Shown: in pieces, positions 33,049-46,590 of the stretch
How the letters are laid out: every line of letters starts with the position of its first letter
How positions within the stretch are numbered: the first letter of the stretch is position 1
Origin: Marsupella aquatica
Lineage: Eukaryota > Marchantiophyta
Assembly (NCBI GenBank): GCA_973895155.1
Contig: OZ316891.1
Span: 14,136,001-14,200,000 of the forward strand
Direction of reading: 5' to 3'
DNA: 64,000 bases
Notes under the pieces: model-generated
Seen by the model: only the letters and a program-made list of their open reading frames with translations
Databases searched by the model: none
What the model was told of the DNA's origin: nothing
Program-made: the position numbers and the translations under genes

Positions 33049-36000
33049 ATGCCTGCTGGGACGGTCGAGGTGTTTTTGATCGGGGCGGTTGGCATCAAGG
33101 ACACAGAGATCTTTGGTAGGCCCTTCTAGCAATTCTCTCTTCAAGGAGCCGGTTGTTCCCTTGTAACGGTGGACTGCCACAAGTGGCATCTTCTTAGTTC
33201 AAATTAAGGAAGTTTAATTTCATGGTTCGATGAGAATCTCCAGCTGTTAGTTATGGGAAACAATTACCATTGAGAGGGGGTTAAGCACCTTGTCGTGGCC
33301 TGACTCGGACTTGACAACGGAAGAATTCTTCCCGGAACCAGACTTGTCATTCGCGCAGGTCGATTCTTGTTTGGATCTTGGAAGACTTTCAGGTTTCTTG
33401 GAAGTTGGTATCGCCCATGGATTTCCAAATAGGATTCTTCCTTGGACAGATTCATTTTCAACCCGGCCTCCTTGAACGAAGAAAGCTGCGGTCTCGGTCA
33501 TCATCACCTGTATGAAGCATTCGGTAGTGATTTCTATGATAATCACTCCACCAGAAAGCACTCAGAAGAAAGTGATGGGCCCTCTAGAGAATCAATAAGG
33601 TTGGGGAAAGTTCGAAGTCAAATATAGACGCGAGTGTGAAAACTAGAATGGAAGGCAAAGTTCCATAGCAAAACACAGTACTGAGAGAGTAAGCAAGGTC
33701 AAAGAGCTCCGAAACACACATGACAAGCATTCATGCATTACAACCTCAGGAATGTCTTTGATTATCTGCAAAAAACCTCTTGTCCATAACTATCGTGACC
33801 GCTTTGGAACCTGCGCTCAGATTATGTAGGGGACATTGTATAGTAATGCCACCAAAGTAGGAGACATCTTCGGCTCCATAGAGATTGATAAAAACTGCTA
33901 GAATCCCGAGGGGAAGAATCCTCAAACTGTACTAGTTTATAAGGCAACTACCAAACATCGAATAGCGACTTTCATCTTGGTCGTACCCTATCCGGCCCCA
34001 TGGGTAATCCAGAATATCAGTCGTAATGATCATTTCCTCAATTAGGCTTTCTTCTCCTCGGTACCTGAAATCTGCATGTCCAAGTTCTCTTACACAGTGC
34101 ATTGCTTGTGCGTATGGCTGACAGTTTTTCCGTCAGCATTCACAGCAGGGCAGGGTTACCATTAGATCGAATAATCATCATTTTGGTCATTGCAACTGAA
34201 ACTGGTTTTGACCCTGTTGTGTTCTTCAGGCAAAGCAGACCCCTACGCATTCCTTATCTGCGGGAAACAAAAGCTACGGAGCAACACAGCGAGCAGTAAG
34301 GCTACTGCGAAAGACTCTCTTGGTTTCTTGCATTAGGATATTCAGGCCTGTTAAATGACAAGGACATGAACTCTCTTGATCTGCTGTCTTGAGGAGGCTT
34401 ACGAGAATTGACGATAACAATACCTGGAGGCTCTTGGGGCATTGACTTTGTACTCATTCTCACTTGGGACAATGATGGCATTTCTTGGCCAGATTCATGT
34501 GCATGATTTTACATCCCACCTTTTGCTACATTTTTAGTTGTTGTTCTCTTGTTTTATTCTTGATATGGCACTAATATGAGCTATGTTTGACGGCAGACCA
34601 AGGATCTAAGCCAATTTGGAATCAGAAGTTCAGTTTTTACATCGATGACAGAGCCAACGATCTGCAAATCAAAGTCTACAATCATAACATAATCAAAGAA
34701 GATGATGAGCTTGGGAGTACAATGTAAGTTGACTTTTGCACAAAGCAAGTTGCTTGGGTCTTGCCCCAGTTTTCATTTTATATATATAAGTTGACTGTTG
34801 TAACTTTGGCTCTACAACTTGCTCTTGTCAGAAACTCACTTCTGCCAAGCCTAGCTTACGGCAAGAAGATGAATGAACGTCGGTGGTTTTGGAATTATAC
34901 CACTATCAAATGTTTCATGTGTACTATCGAGTTTGCATTGCATAGAGGAGAGAGTCATTCTGACGGTGTTTGATTCAAGGGTATACATTTACTGCACTTG
35001 TCTCTGGTGAACGCGATAGGTTAGAGCATATAGGTATCCTGCGTGCAGGCTGGCCATTGTGTTTTGGCTTGTAATTAATTACTCTTTCTTCTATTTTGAG
35101 GTCAATCTGAGACAGATGCACTTGGCTTTCCGTTGTACTCATGGCAAGAGTTCCCTGCAACTACTGTTCTATGATGCAATGTCCTGGATACTCCTGCAAT
35201 TGGTGGCACTGGTGATGTCATCTAAAGAGTACCAATTATAAAACTCGTTGATCGATGAGCGACTCATGAATTGCGGATATAAGGGATCTGTAATGACCCG
35301 GTATAATGCTGAGCATTTGTATGGGTGCAGAATCCCTCTGGCGAGAGTTTTCGCTGATGGAAAGCTGCCAACGACTAGTTATAATGTCCTTCGTCCATCG
35401 GGCAGAGTGCAAGGAGAAGTTAAACTGTCGATTGCATTCACTCCAAAGGTAGTAGTGGGTCAAATTTATGGGAACTTGAACTGTATTTGTCTCTCTGGTC
35501 CCAAGGTCCCGCAGGTTTCAGGAGATGAAGTTTCTCTTCTTTGATCATCATTGTAACCCTTAAGAATGGTGTTGATGCTTGGTATAATTTTATACTTTTC
35601 TCTCAAGTTTGCTTAATGGCCACCTAAACCGGAATATTGACTGACTAGTGCGTGTCATTTGGCTGTTGCAGAACAGGTCAGCCCAGCAAACTGTACAGGA
35701 CATTCCTGGTCCTTACAATGCAAAGGTACACGGGAGTCCATATGCTCCCACCCCTCCTACGCCTACAGTCAAACATGACCCGTTGACAGGTCCTGATGGA
35801 TATTTTAGGAACAACCCCAGTACGAGCTCATCTTCTCATGGAATTCTTACTCATTCCGGCAACTCTAACCAGGGGGGCAACAGACCCTACCCTCCAACTG
35901 AAGTCAATACATACCCTCCAAGCGCGCCTTCTCCTGTGCCTTCCATGAATGACCCTTATCAACGTACAGAGGGTAGTTTATCTTACCAACACTCAGATAG

Positions 36001-36739
36001 CTTTTCTTCTTCCAGTGACGGATCTTCACATGGAAGATTGTATCCAGTTACGCCATCTACTTCCATGGACTACACTGCAGGAGTTTATGTTCAGTCTCCA
36101 TATGGCCAAGGATATCCTCGCCCTGCACCCCCTGCCGGTCTCTCGTCATCAAGTCACCATCTTGGGGCTTCCTCAATACCATCTACCAGCCCTACTGCAT
36201 ATCCTCCACCAGGTGGCCATAGTACCTTATATCCTTCTGGCCCAAGCCCAAATTCTTCTCATGGTTCTGCAAACCAATTTCGATTCGAAGAGCTTGCAGG
36301 AAATTTTGCATCATTTAAGATTTCTGGGAACGACAATGAATCTGGATCTTATGGAAGCTACCCTGGGTATCATAGTGCCCAGAGCTTTTCTGATAATATG
36401 CCGCCAGCTGGGTATCCTCCCTTAGAATCAATCTCCGGTCATTACGATCATCCTTCAAATGGAAGACCTGCCGATGGATATCCCCCTCCTGTCTATCAAA
36501 CAGCTGGACTCCCATCACAACATGATAGTAACTATGGTGGATACCCTGGGCCAGGCTCTTATTCTGGCTATGGATATGAAGCCGCACCGTCCAGTTTTTA
36601 TCCTCCACAACTGGGAGTTCCTCAGCAACCTTACGGAAGGACAGATTCGGGGGAGCTACCTTCATCAAATCCATATCCACCTGCGCCGTACTACAATGCA
36701 CCCCCGGCCTACTATATTCCTGCTGGGTATCCAAAATAG
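33049..36739 (+). CDS. C2-domain protein with long Pro/Tyr/Ser/Gly-rich tail (SRC2/elicitor-responsive type)
   Basis: Five exons: 33049-33115, 34230-34295, 34597-34723, 35331-35448 and 35672-36739, in phase, 481 residues. The first four exons encode one small C2 domain (residues 1-126): GTVEVFLIGAVGIKDTE, ADPYAFLICGKQK, PIWNQKFSFYI, DLQIKVYNHN, DDELGSTI, GEVKLSIAFTPK. These match the start, middle and end of plant elicitor-responsive C2 proteins, which bind membranes, often with calcium. Some calcium-ligand aspartates are replaced, so calcium dependence is uncertain. The last exon is a disordered tail of 356 codons rich in YPP, SYGG and SSS, like SRC2-type proteins. The start ATG is placed by the conserved first strand. 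Intron 1 is 1.1 kb. Confidence 0.88.
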
Positions 36740-39700
36740 GTTCTTTCGTTTATCCAAACTAGAGTTTCCACTGCACAGTGTAAAGTAAAAGATTTCGATC
36801 GCTTATAACTGGAAGCACAGAAGTTTTAGATGTCAGCAATGCTTCTGGAATGCCCTGTTCAATACTGCAAGCGTGCCTGCCAAGCCCGTTTCATGATGTG
36901 CTGGTACCTGCAACTATTGGTTATTGTACTTTACTTCTCAACTGACGTCGTACGAAACTTTAACTAGGATGGCCACCAATTTAAATATTTAGTCTACCCT
37001 GTTTAGCAACCGGAAGATCTTTTAGTGTGAGGTTGGGTATTGCTTCTACTTGCTTAGTCTCAATCTATTGACAGCCTCAGACGACCCTGCTGTACAGTAT
37101 GTGTGTTGTCTTGGAACTAGTCAGCATGCGGAGCAAGCTTTGTGACTGGTACCTTGCACCTCTTACCAGAGCATTTCAGGCTTTTGGATTGAGATTAAAT
37201 CAGAATAGTATGGAGGATTGTGTGATGCCGTAGCTTATTAAAAAGACTGCAGGCCCTTATAGTTGCCTAGGATGGGTGTCGGAATTGAAGGATGCTAGTG
37301 TTTGCAAACGTACGTACGGGTACAGTAATGCATTTCTTTTCACAGGACCGTGCATTTAGATTCTCTTTTGGAGTTGTGGATTATGGCAAATTTAGCTGTA
37401 ATACGTAGGAACATGTCAAGGTGCTCATACTTTGAAGTGACTGTCTCCCATCTCAATGTGTACTGCCTTGATGGACTGAGGCAATTTCAAACTTAATTGC
37501 ATCAATCAAACTGATAGAGTGGGGAGAAGGTTGTTGTGTTGAATTCTCGTGATCTGCAGAGGAAAGGAAGTCAGCTTAACTTATTCAAGATCTCCTACCT
37601 GGTCACTAATGACACACTGTATCATTACAGGAAGTTGACTTGGCCTATGACGTATCTATTTGGCCATTTCTATAAGGACTATTTGAGACACTAACCACGG
37701 TTGCATCTTGTCACCTCTACAACTCACATCGAAATTACTTCATCACTTGAAGAAAACTTGTTTGAAAATTTGCCAATTTCTTGTACAAACCGGATGGAGT
37801 TGACCTGCGTTTTGATTTGAGTTCAGGGTGGGTTCCTGTTGACATTGACATCAACTAGTGGGTGTTTATAACTGGTGGAAACTGTGATCAGGCCTCCCAG
37901 AGGAGCTTTCCCTAAAGTCACATAGAGTTCAGAAGAGGACAAACTTAGCTAAAGGAGTAGAGACCAGCCTCATCGTAGGTTTCAACCGAAATTTCTGGGC
38001 TGAGCAACTTTTCAACGCTTCAGCATAGTTTACGGCTATTCATTTTTGGCCTGTGATTGGAGAGGTCATCGTGTCTGTTGTCCTCTCCGTTTATGTACAT
38101 TGCTAATGGTCCCCTGGTTGGGGCCCCAAGTTATGAATAGCATCACAAGTACCCAAGATGGGCCTAGTGATAGCACAAATGTAAGTGCAAAAACAGATTA
38201 TGGAGGAAGTTCATTTGGAAGTTTGTTTCTAGACTATGAAGGATTTTTAAAAGGTGATCTGCAATCCTACATTGAAAGAGAATCTCACTTTCTAAAAAGA
38301 TCTTGTTGAAGCAATTCAATTGGGGTAAGCAAAAATCCAAGTTCAACTTATGACTTGAATTATGTTTATAAAGTCCATACAGTGGGGCCAGAAGGTATTA
38401 AGATGCTCCACTTAGGTAAGTATGCAGGGAACCTGTCGTTGGATACTTACATAGCTGGAGCATATTCTTGCACCTCTGACCTTGGTAAGTTTCGTTTTAT
38501 GTATAACATTGAATGACTGGTATTGTGGGAGTCTGCAATTTGAACTAGAAACAAATAGTTGGGATCATCAACCCAAGGGGATGGCTTCAAGCACACATCC
38601 AATTTGAGGTGATTGAACCTTTACATGTGCACATCGACAGGCATCAGGCCTGGCTGTGAGAGCTGCAAGCCCTTGATTAGGCTGTCTCTAGATCTTTGAG
38701 TGATGTTAAAGAGTTCCAAGTTTTGGTGGGAAGTAAGCAACACAAATTCCATAATCCAAATCTGGGGGTGGGAAGCAAACAACACAAATGCTATGAATGG
38801 AAATCTGAGGGTTTCTAGCCTGTAGGCCCACCCCCACAAGGAGACATCTATGAGTTCATTTGTTCCATGTTCTGCCCAGTTGTTGTCGCAAAGGGAAACA
38901 TAGAACAGCGATCCATAGGCACAAATAATTGGTGAACCAGGGTAAAGAGGGTGCCATGGTGATATAGCACATGTAATAACGCATCATGTTTGGATGTGAG
39001 ACATACAAGGGGCTACAAGCTTAGCTATGACTACATAGCATCAGATATGTGATAAAGCATAATCTTTGGATGTGAGGGTTATTTCAGAAATATGTGGCAA
39101 ACATCAACATCAAAATTGTCAGACGAGAGTCCCTTGGCCATTTGGGTTGGCCAGGTCTCTAGATTTCAGGTGCGGTTCAGACTCAAGTACTCGGGGACAA
39201 TAGTTTGGGTAGGTAGCGTGACCAACACCCAACTTGATACTACTCTCTAGTCCAGCATTGAGCCTGGTCAAGCCATTTTGCCTCAAACATCCTCAATTTC
39301 CAAGTGCTATCTTGGGGGATTGGCTACGCAAAACTGTAGTAATCACGTGCAATCCAAAATAATTATTGTTCATAGAAACAATTAGACTGTTAATAAGTGT
39401 AGGAGCTAAAAGAGGGATTTTAAATTTAAACTTAAAAATATTATCTAATATATACTTATTGTAAAGTAAATTAGGTCATTAATATTGAAAATAGAGAATA
39501 TTGCTAGAATGTTTTCTTTACAAAATAAGAGTGTTAGGACGGATCACATGTGGTGTCTCAAAATGTACATGAAGTTAACCCCTGAATAGTGTAATACATC
39601 CGTACAATAATACAACTCTTCTTCTGAACCCAACAAGGTATGTATCTACTTGCACTTGTGTGTGACCAACCCTTTGGTCATGGGCAGGGTTCAATTAGTT

Positions 39701-40579
39701 TGGGAAATTTAGTAATTTGGTGAAGTTTTGGGATAAATTTGTTTGATCCGGTGTAAACTGAAAAGTGTACCTTGATCAAGTGCAAGTCTGAAATTTACCC
39801 AGGCATTGCTTTCTTTGTGGTTCACACATTTGGATGTTTTAATTGTGAGATACACTGTTTTGACCCCCATTATGTTAATTTCAAAATTTGCAATTCCTAC
39901 CAATAGTTTGTAAGTGGGTACCCCATTCAGGAGAGTGTTGCTCAATGATGCTGAGTATCAGAAATTATGCTTGTTTGGAGCTTGTTGATGGGTTCTTCTC
40001 CTTGTTGGGCCCAAAGTGTTGGATGGTGGAGGCTTCGTTTTGGTCCGGGTTTACTAGACTAGACTCATGTGCAGGAATTGCTTGAAAGAAAAACTGTTTT
40101 TAGGACAAAATCAAATTATACCTTCCAGTTTACGTCCATCAAACAATTCTCTGAGTTTTCTGGGTATGGTAAGGGCCAATTCGCATGCTACCGGCCCTTC
40201 AGAAAGCGGCCCTGAAACTGGTACATGTCATTCTTAGAGTTGATAATACTGCTATGCCGTATCCCACTCATCAGGCAGGCCTGACGGGAGGTCTTATGGG
40301 CACACAAGGGCAAGGGCCGGAAATGTTACGGCCCTTGCAATCCTGACCTTTGTTTAGAGAGTAAATCAAAATTTGAAGGTTCATAGTTTTGCGCAGCCTT
40401 GTATAATATGCTGCACGTATGACACAGCAGGGACACAAGCCCCTTTGCAAACACAACACATATAAGCCACAAGTGTTGAGTTGATGCTGCTTTTTCCAAA
40501 ACTGGCGCAAGTGGTAAGGGCTGCATTCTGAAAGATCTGGACATGCGAGTTGGCCCTAAGAAAACCATGCAAACTAGCC
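36740..40579. other. 3' flank and intergenic region, no gene seen
   Basis: The first 300-400 bases are probably the C2 gene's 3' untranslated region. Beyond that I see AT-rich DNA with frames under 90 codons and no domain. A very AT-rich stretch lies at 39400-39540. Confidence 0.45.
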
Positions 40580-43570
40580 CAAATATCAGTGTGTTTACAT
40601 AGGAAGGGCTCTACATATCCAGACTCCCCATGTCAAACATAATCCAAATACCAGGATTTCCTAATATAAGAGAAATTATGGCCTATGGCTTCACTCTACA
40701 AAGTAAGTGATGAACTGTAGATTTTGATAACAAATTGTAGTATTGACTAGTCCAATGCTCATGTGTTGCGGAATAGTCATTGTGGCCATGTAGCCATGTG
40801 GAGAACAAGGCAGCAAAACCTAGTCACTTAGTGGCTTTGCATGTTGGGTTGGTCCATGGCACCATGGCACTATGAGGAGTTGTTGAACTTTTGTCTAGAG
40901 GGCAGGGATGCAAGGGTGAGGTAGGGTGAGCAGCAAAGCAGCCCTCACAAGGCCAGCCTGCACGGAGCAAGGCACAAAGGCAGCTTGTGCAGACCCAGGC
41001 AAACCACAGGATGGGGCCTTGGATGGGACAGGCAGGGAAGGTGAGCAAGCAAGCAAGGATGGGGCAGTTGGGGCGTGGCAAGCAGTGAGGCAACCCCCAA
41101 ACCACGGTAGCTTAGGCAGACCGAGGCAGCCCATAGGATGGGGTAGGCAAGGGGGGCGGGCAGGCTTTAGAAGGGGTTTGCTAGCTATCCAATGGTGCAA
41201 AAAAGGTCGGCAGGATTGTTTCCCACCCACAATTAGTTTTCTAAATACATCATCAATCATGGAGTAGTTTGGAGAGGATTGCATATCAAAGTGGTTGATT
41301 GTCATTAAAAGGTACTTTCAACATAAAAAGCTAACATTTGCACTCATATCAGCTCATACTTTTAGGGCATCTCTCCCTCTTGCCACCCACTCTATTATCA
41401 TCACTCCCATCCCTTCTTTGTCATCCTCTCCACTCCTTGCCACCCGTTCCCCTCCTTGCCACCCATGCTTATGCATAGGAGGACTCCCCGTACTCAAACT
41501 CCCCATGCCCATCCCTACTCACAAGCATAGTCTAAATATCATGTTGTTTGTTACCAAATAAATTATGGCCTATGGCTTAACTCAACACAGCAAGAATCGT
41601 GAAACTCGACTACCCTACGACTTAGCTTGGGCATCGCTGACTCCAATGCCAAGCTCCTCTATGGTCATCCAGAATGGACTGAGCATGAGGGGACTAGAGA
41701 GCAAGGAAGCGTTGCTCTAGCAAAGGGTAGGCTTGAGCTCTAGTACAAGGGACTTGGACTGGCGTTAAGGGCTAGTCGGGTCATGAGATGGGTTGGGCTT
41801 GTGATGGACCGTCCAGACCCCTGGACGGAATCCAAGTTCTGAGGGCTTGAGTGAGAGCTCCTCTTGGCCCAAGTGCATAGAAATTTAGTTCATGTGGAAT
41901 GGAATTTTATGTTTGAGAATGCTCGGGTGGAGCCGCTCAGGACCCTGATGAGAAAAAAGCCATGAGGGCCCAGATACAAGCACCGTGTTGGCCCAATCAC
42001 AACAAGCTAAGGCACCTCTCCTACGTACGCCTAACCAGAAAGTTATGGGCCTATCAAAATTAGTTGTGTGAGCACTCGAGTCATGGTGGGGGCCAAAATA
42101 GGGGACCAAAGCTGGTCCAGGGGTGGTAGGTCTAGAGTGGCATCTCCTAGTGGGGCAGGGGCGAGCACAAGTCATTGTGCGCGGCAATTGGGCTACTCAC
42201 TGAAAACTTAACGCCGAATAGAACATTGATATCTCCTCGACGGAAAGTTTGGTGGAGGACTTCATGGGTGCATTGAAAAACTCTCAAGAAGAACTACCTC
42301 CCCCTCATCGTAGTTGGGTCTTGGGGTGCCTTTGGCCTTCATGGTTTGCAAGGACTATCTTGCCCTCTTGCCAACCCTGCCTAAATAGTAGCCAAACCAC
42401 TTTTAGTTCCCACGGGAGGTTGCATTGGGGAGGCAATGCAGAGTAGGCCTGGGTGTTGGACTCCAACTGCATCATGCCCTTGGATTCCCAGTTGAGTTGG
42501 ATCCATAGAGCCAGTTGTTGTAGTTAGGGCCAAGCTGGTCTCGCATGGCGTTTGGGACAAGCTTCTAGACAAGCTTAGCTATTAAGGTCATGGACATGTC
42601 TTGGAGGTAGGGCAGTCAGCTAGTGACAGGTAGAAAGTGGGGAAGAGAGGGAGACACCTGGTAGAGGGGAAATTCTAGTCAAACAATGGGTACCAGCCTT
42701 AGCTTCAGTTTATGGCAAAGCCAAGCGGGCCTAGGAGACTTTATCTGATGACTCACTTACCAACAACTGTTGAGCTTGAGACAGGACAATGGTCTTGGGA
42801 TTGGGTTACTTACCGGTGGGGTTGGTTGCTTGTGCAGATAGTAGGGGCTGTTGAGAGACAATCATGCTGAGGAGCACGTGTGGCTTTGTATGGTTGCTAC
42901 AAGCAGTGCACGTGATAGAGGCACGTGATAGAGGCATTGAGTTACTTGCTTGTGAATTTTTTGTGGGTGTTCGGGCACCGGGGGTACTTAGACAAACATA
43001 TTAGGTCCGGGTAGTTGGATGGCTAGGTGACTGGTACACCACTATAAGTCATGCATCATAGACTTTTATTGCAAATTCTTGGAACTAGCACTAATACATG
43101 TGTGTATGCAAAGTCATGCATGGTAGAATTTTATTGCAAATTCTTGGAACTAACACTAATACATGTGTGTATGCAAAGTCATGCATGGTAGACTTTTATT
43201 GCAAATTCTTGGAACTAACACTAATACATGTGTGTATGCAGAAGAAGGGTTCCTTGTACGTAGACTTCCAATTCCCTAACACTTTTCACAACACATAGTC
43301 TAAATATCAAAATTTTCTCATAGTAGAGAACTTGTGGCTTGTGGCTTCATTCTATGGAGTAGGCCATGAAAGATTGGTAGACTTCAATAACAGAGTATAG
43401 TACGGCCCAAATACCCATCCATATGCATGATAAGGGCTCCCACACCTAAACTCACAAACACAATTTAAATATTGAAATTTTCTATTGCCAAATTTTCTAT
43501 GGCATATGGTGTCACTCTAATAGTAGGTCATGATAGGTAGACTTAAGTAATTGTACCGGCCTGAATGCTC
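40580..43570. repeat. Dispersed repeat family around TATGGCCTATGGCTTCACTCTA
   Basis: Related segments of about 150-200 bases occur near 40610-40760, 41490-41600, 43265-43410 and 43430-43560. Shared parts are ACACATAGTCTAAATATCA, then GAGAAATTATGGCCTATGGC, then GTAGGTCATGA and TAGACTTAAGTAA. The end of the unit is the reverse complement of the TCTAGAGTGAAGCC core seen elsewhere. Between copies, 40800-41270 and 41640-42960 are without gene; frames there follow G-rich local composition. Confidence 0.6.
43048..43242 (+). repeat. Tandem repeat, 3 copies of 65 bp
   Basis: Exact period 65: units start at 43048, 43113 and 43178 with GTCATGCATSRTAG and end in TACATGTGTGTATGCA. Copies 2 and 3 are nearly identical, so this is a recent local amplification. 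Confidence 0.92.
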
Positions 43571-45328
43571 GTGCCTAGCTCATAGGTTAATGTTGAGAAC
43601 CATCATGTCCATTTCTAATTCCACCCCAACTATAACTGTGCCTCATAGCCATGGTCTACAGGTTTCACTCTAGATTGTAGGCCCTTTCTATTGTGTTTAA
43701 ATAAGATAGATACATAGATAGATAAGATTTCAAGGATCTTTTACTCTCCTCCCCTAAACTGGTTGAACTTACTAACTTGCCACCCAAAACTAATTTAATT
43801 ATCAAGTGTTGACTCCCATTTTGAGTACAAGTTGGCTTAAGTAAGTTACAGTACCCCAAGATGACCTGCAATTGGTTTGCAGACACATGGAGGCTTGCGA
43901 TTTGCCAGTGCTAGCCCACTCTAACCGTACTATCACCCCACCAGGTTCCCTGACCTGTAAACTTCTCGTGAAGGTTTTTATGTTGTGTTTTCACAAGTGA
44001 TCATGAGACATTACCCTGGGTGAGGCCAGGGCCATGGAACCCCTAGGCCAGCTTGGCATGGGGATTCTGAAATTTGAAAATGCATTTTTAACCTTTACCT
44101 GGTAAGGGGCAAGTGGAGCCCTAGTGGCGGACTGCCAAAGTGACAAAAAAACTTTCAAAAATTCACGAGAGTTTCACTTGGGGGTAATGGGCTAGCTGTA
44201 AACCCCTTGGGTTCACTGCACTTGGGGACTACATCCTATTACCCCCTCTTGGGGATGGGTTGCCCTGCACAACACTCATTGGAACACAAGTATTGGTGAG
44301 TGTGGACTACTATCTGCAAGCAAGAGCTTTCATTCTGGCCCCCTCATTTCCTTCACTTTTATGGTGGAAATGGGTTAGCTTGGGCAAATTATGAGCTTCC
44401 ACATGTCCCCACAACAATTACGTGTCATAGTGTTAGTCTAGTTTTGGTTAGGCCAATCTACATACATAATGGGGGCAACTTGATAATTAAATTAGTTGGG
44501 GCAGGTTAGTAATCCTGACTAGTTTGTGGGAAGTTAAGAAGGGTACATTTAAAACCCCCTTAAAAATGAGTCGAGCCACTGTGGATTGGCTGGGACGCCA
44601 TGCTCTGCGGAGGAAGGCTGGTCTAGTAGTGTCATAACCCTTATATGGAACATAAGTTACGATGGGTAGCCCTTTCTACTCCATGTTGTTAGTATCATAA
44701 TCTTGTACTTGAAATTTTATAGCTGGATCACCTTCTTTGGACCAAAGTTGCACACAAAATTAGATACTTGGGTGGGGTTCCTTGCATTAAAGCCGCTGTC
44801 ATAAGTAGTAACCTCTTGCCCGCGCCTTGGTTATCCTATTGGCTGTCTCATTGGTGGCTTTCCTTGCTAGGTAGCTTTTGCTCTGTTCTCTTTACATCTA
44901 CCACTACAATTGCAATATAATTCTATTGTTCAAGGCCTACGGTCTAGAGTGAAGCCTCTACAATGTACCTTGACTATGGGCACACAACTGAAATTGGGGG
45001 TGAAGGTGGAAAGCAGGGGTTTGGGACTTTTCAGGGCCTATGGTCTGGAGTGAAGCCACTATAGTGGATGGTGACTCTTGGGGCATAACTGAAATTGGGG
45101 CTGCGGGTGGAAAACAAGAATTGGGGACAGGGTTCCCCAAAATAACCACCATAAACCAATTGCTGAGTCAATTGATGTGCAACTGGCTTTGAATTGCCCT
45201 CACTTCTATTTAAATTAGAATCAAAGCAAAGTGCCGGGTTTAAATGTCCTCACCTGGATATCAGGTTCCAGGAGGAGGACGATAGAGTGAAACCTTTTCT
45301 GTCCTTGAGAACATTAATTAATTAATTT
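43571..45328. other. Intergenic, repeat debris
   Basis: No gene seen. Two more TCTAGAGTGAAGCC-type cores lie near 44944 and 45045, each followed by a segment ending GGGGCATAACTGAAATTGGGG or similar. Confidence 0.45.
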
Positions 45329-45470
45329 TGGTGACCTGGATCCACCAAGTTTTGCATCCGGGTTGCACCCTAAGTTCTATGTAAGTCCCAGGTGACCTGG
45401 ATCCACCAAGTTTTGCATCCGGGCCAGTGGGGCTTGCACTCTAAGTTCTATGTAAGTCCCGGGTGACCGG
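45329..45470 (+). repeat. Tandem duplication, 2 copies of about 62 bp
   Basis: GGTGACCTGGATCCACCAAG at 45330 recurs at 45392. Both copies continue with TTTTGCATCCGGG and CTAAGTTCTATGTAAGTCCC. Confidence 0.85.
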
Positions 45471-45928
45471 CAACTGCCGAGGATACCTAAGGTGGTTCCC
45501 AATTCCCATGCACTGGGAGCTCTACAGTTTAAAATGCCACTAGCCATATAAGAGGTGAAGTGTCAAAGCCTTCTCCCTTCTTCATTTTCCTTTCCTTTCC
45601 TTTTCCTCTCCTCTCCCGTTCCATATTGCTACACAAATTCAAGAAAGAAAGGAGGAGAAAGAAAGGAGAGTATTTATGAACCAGGTTTTTGTCATGGCTA
45701 GTGGTGGTTTAAGTTAAGTAATAAGAGTTTTTCATCTCGCTCATTTCTCGTTGCTACTCGGCATTAATTTGCAGAGACGGCTGCTCCATCATTCTGTCTT
45801 TCGTTCTGGCTGTGGCTTGGCTGGGTTGGCTATGGCGGGCGGCGACTCCTCTTTGACCTCTACGTGACACCAGTCCTGCTTTTTGCCCCTACAACAGCCG
45901 GCAGATTCCCACGAAGAAGACACTCTTG

Positions 45929-46120
45929 CCTCTCTTCTCGTCAGCTGGTAGAAAACCTTGCCTCTCCTCTCGTCAGCTGGTACAAAGCCTTTGCTTCTCT
46001 TCTCGTCAGCTGGTAGAAAACCTTACTTCTCTTCTCGTCAGCTGGTAGAAAACCTTGCTTCTCTTCTCGTCGGCTGGTACAAAACCTTGCTTCTCTTCTC
46101 GTCGGCTGGCCGGAAGCCTT
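45929..46120 (+). repeat. Tandem repeat, about 6 copies of a 32-bp pyrimidine-rich unit
   Basis: Unit core CTTCTCTTCTCGTCAGCTGG followed by TAGAAAACCTTG. It lies 470-660 bases upstream of the CCCH gene start codon, in the promoter or 5' leader. Each unit carries a CAGCTGG or CGGCTGG box and a CT-rich stretch. Confidence 0.9.
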
Positions 46121-46590
46121 GCGAGTAGTAAGAGTCTGTGCAGACAGCTTTTCCTTAGAGTTTGATTTTTTTAAGGACGCGACTGTTGTTCCCTCCCTTA
46201 TCTGCCGATTGCGTCCTCACGACGGCCGCTCCCTCTACCGTGCGTGACTGTTTGTTGTCTACTGCTCAGCTACTCAGGCTCCCCACTTTCCTGTGTTGTT
46301 GTCTTCCTCGCTGTTTCTGCTTCTGCTTCTGCTTCTGTTCAGCAGCCATCTGTGCTGGGGTCGCTCTTGCGGCTAGAGAAGCAGACGAAGATTCTTAGCT
46401 CGATCGACATTTGATGGGCTATCGAAGGAGAGGTTTGAAATAGTAGCAGAGTTTAGGGTTGTCGTCGAGTGATTCAGTGCTGGTGGTCGTGGAGTGATTC
46501 TGTGCCGGTGGTCGTCGAAGGCAGGGAGGGGTCTCTTAATCGTTATTGGAAGCACAGTCAGTCACAATTGAGCTAAGCGAGGGCTTGGGT

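Noticed and set aside
35949-36788. Alternative frames inside the last exon of the C2 gene
   Set aside because: They are shadows of the Pro/Tyr-rich coding frame, which is the one linked in phase to the C2 domain.
40895-41305. 136-codon minus-strand frame rich in Pro and Cys
   Set aside because: It mirrors a G-rich plus strand and has no start context or domain.
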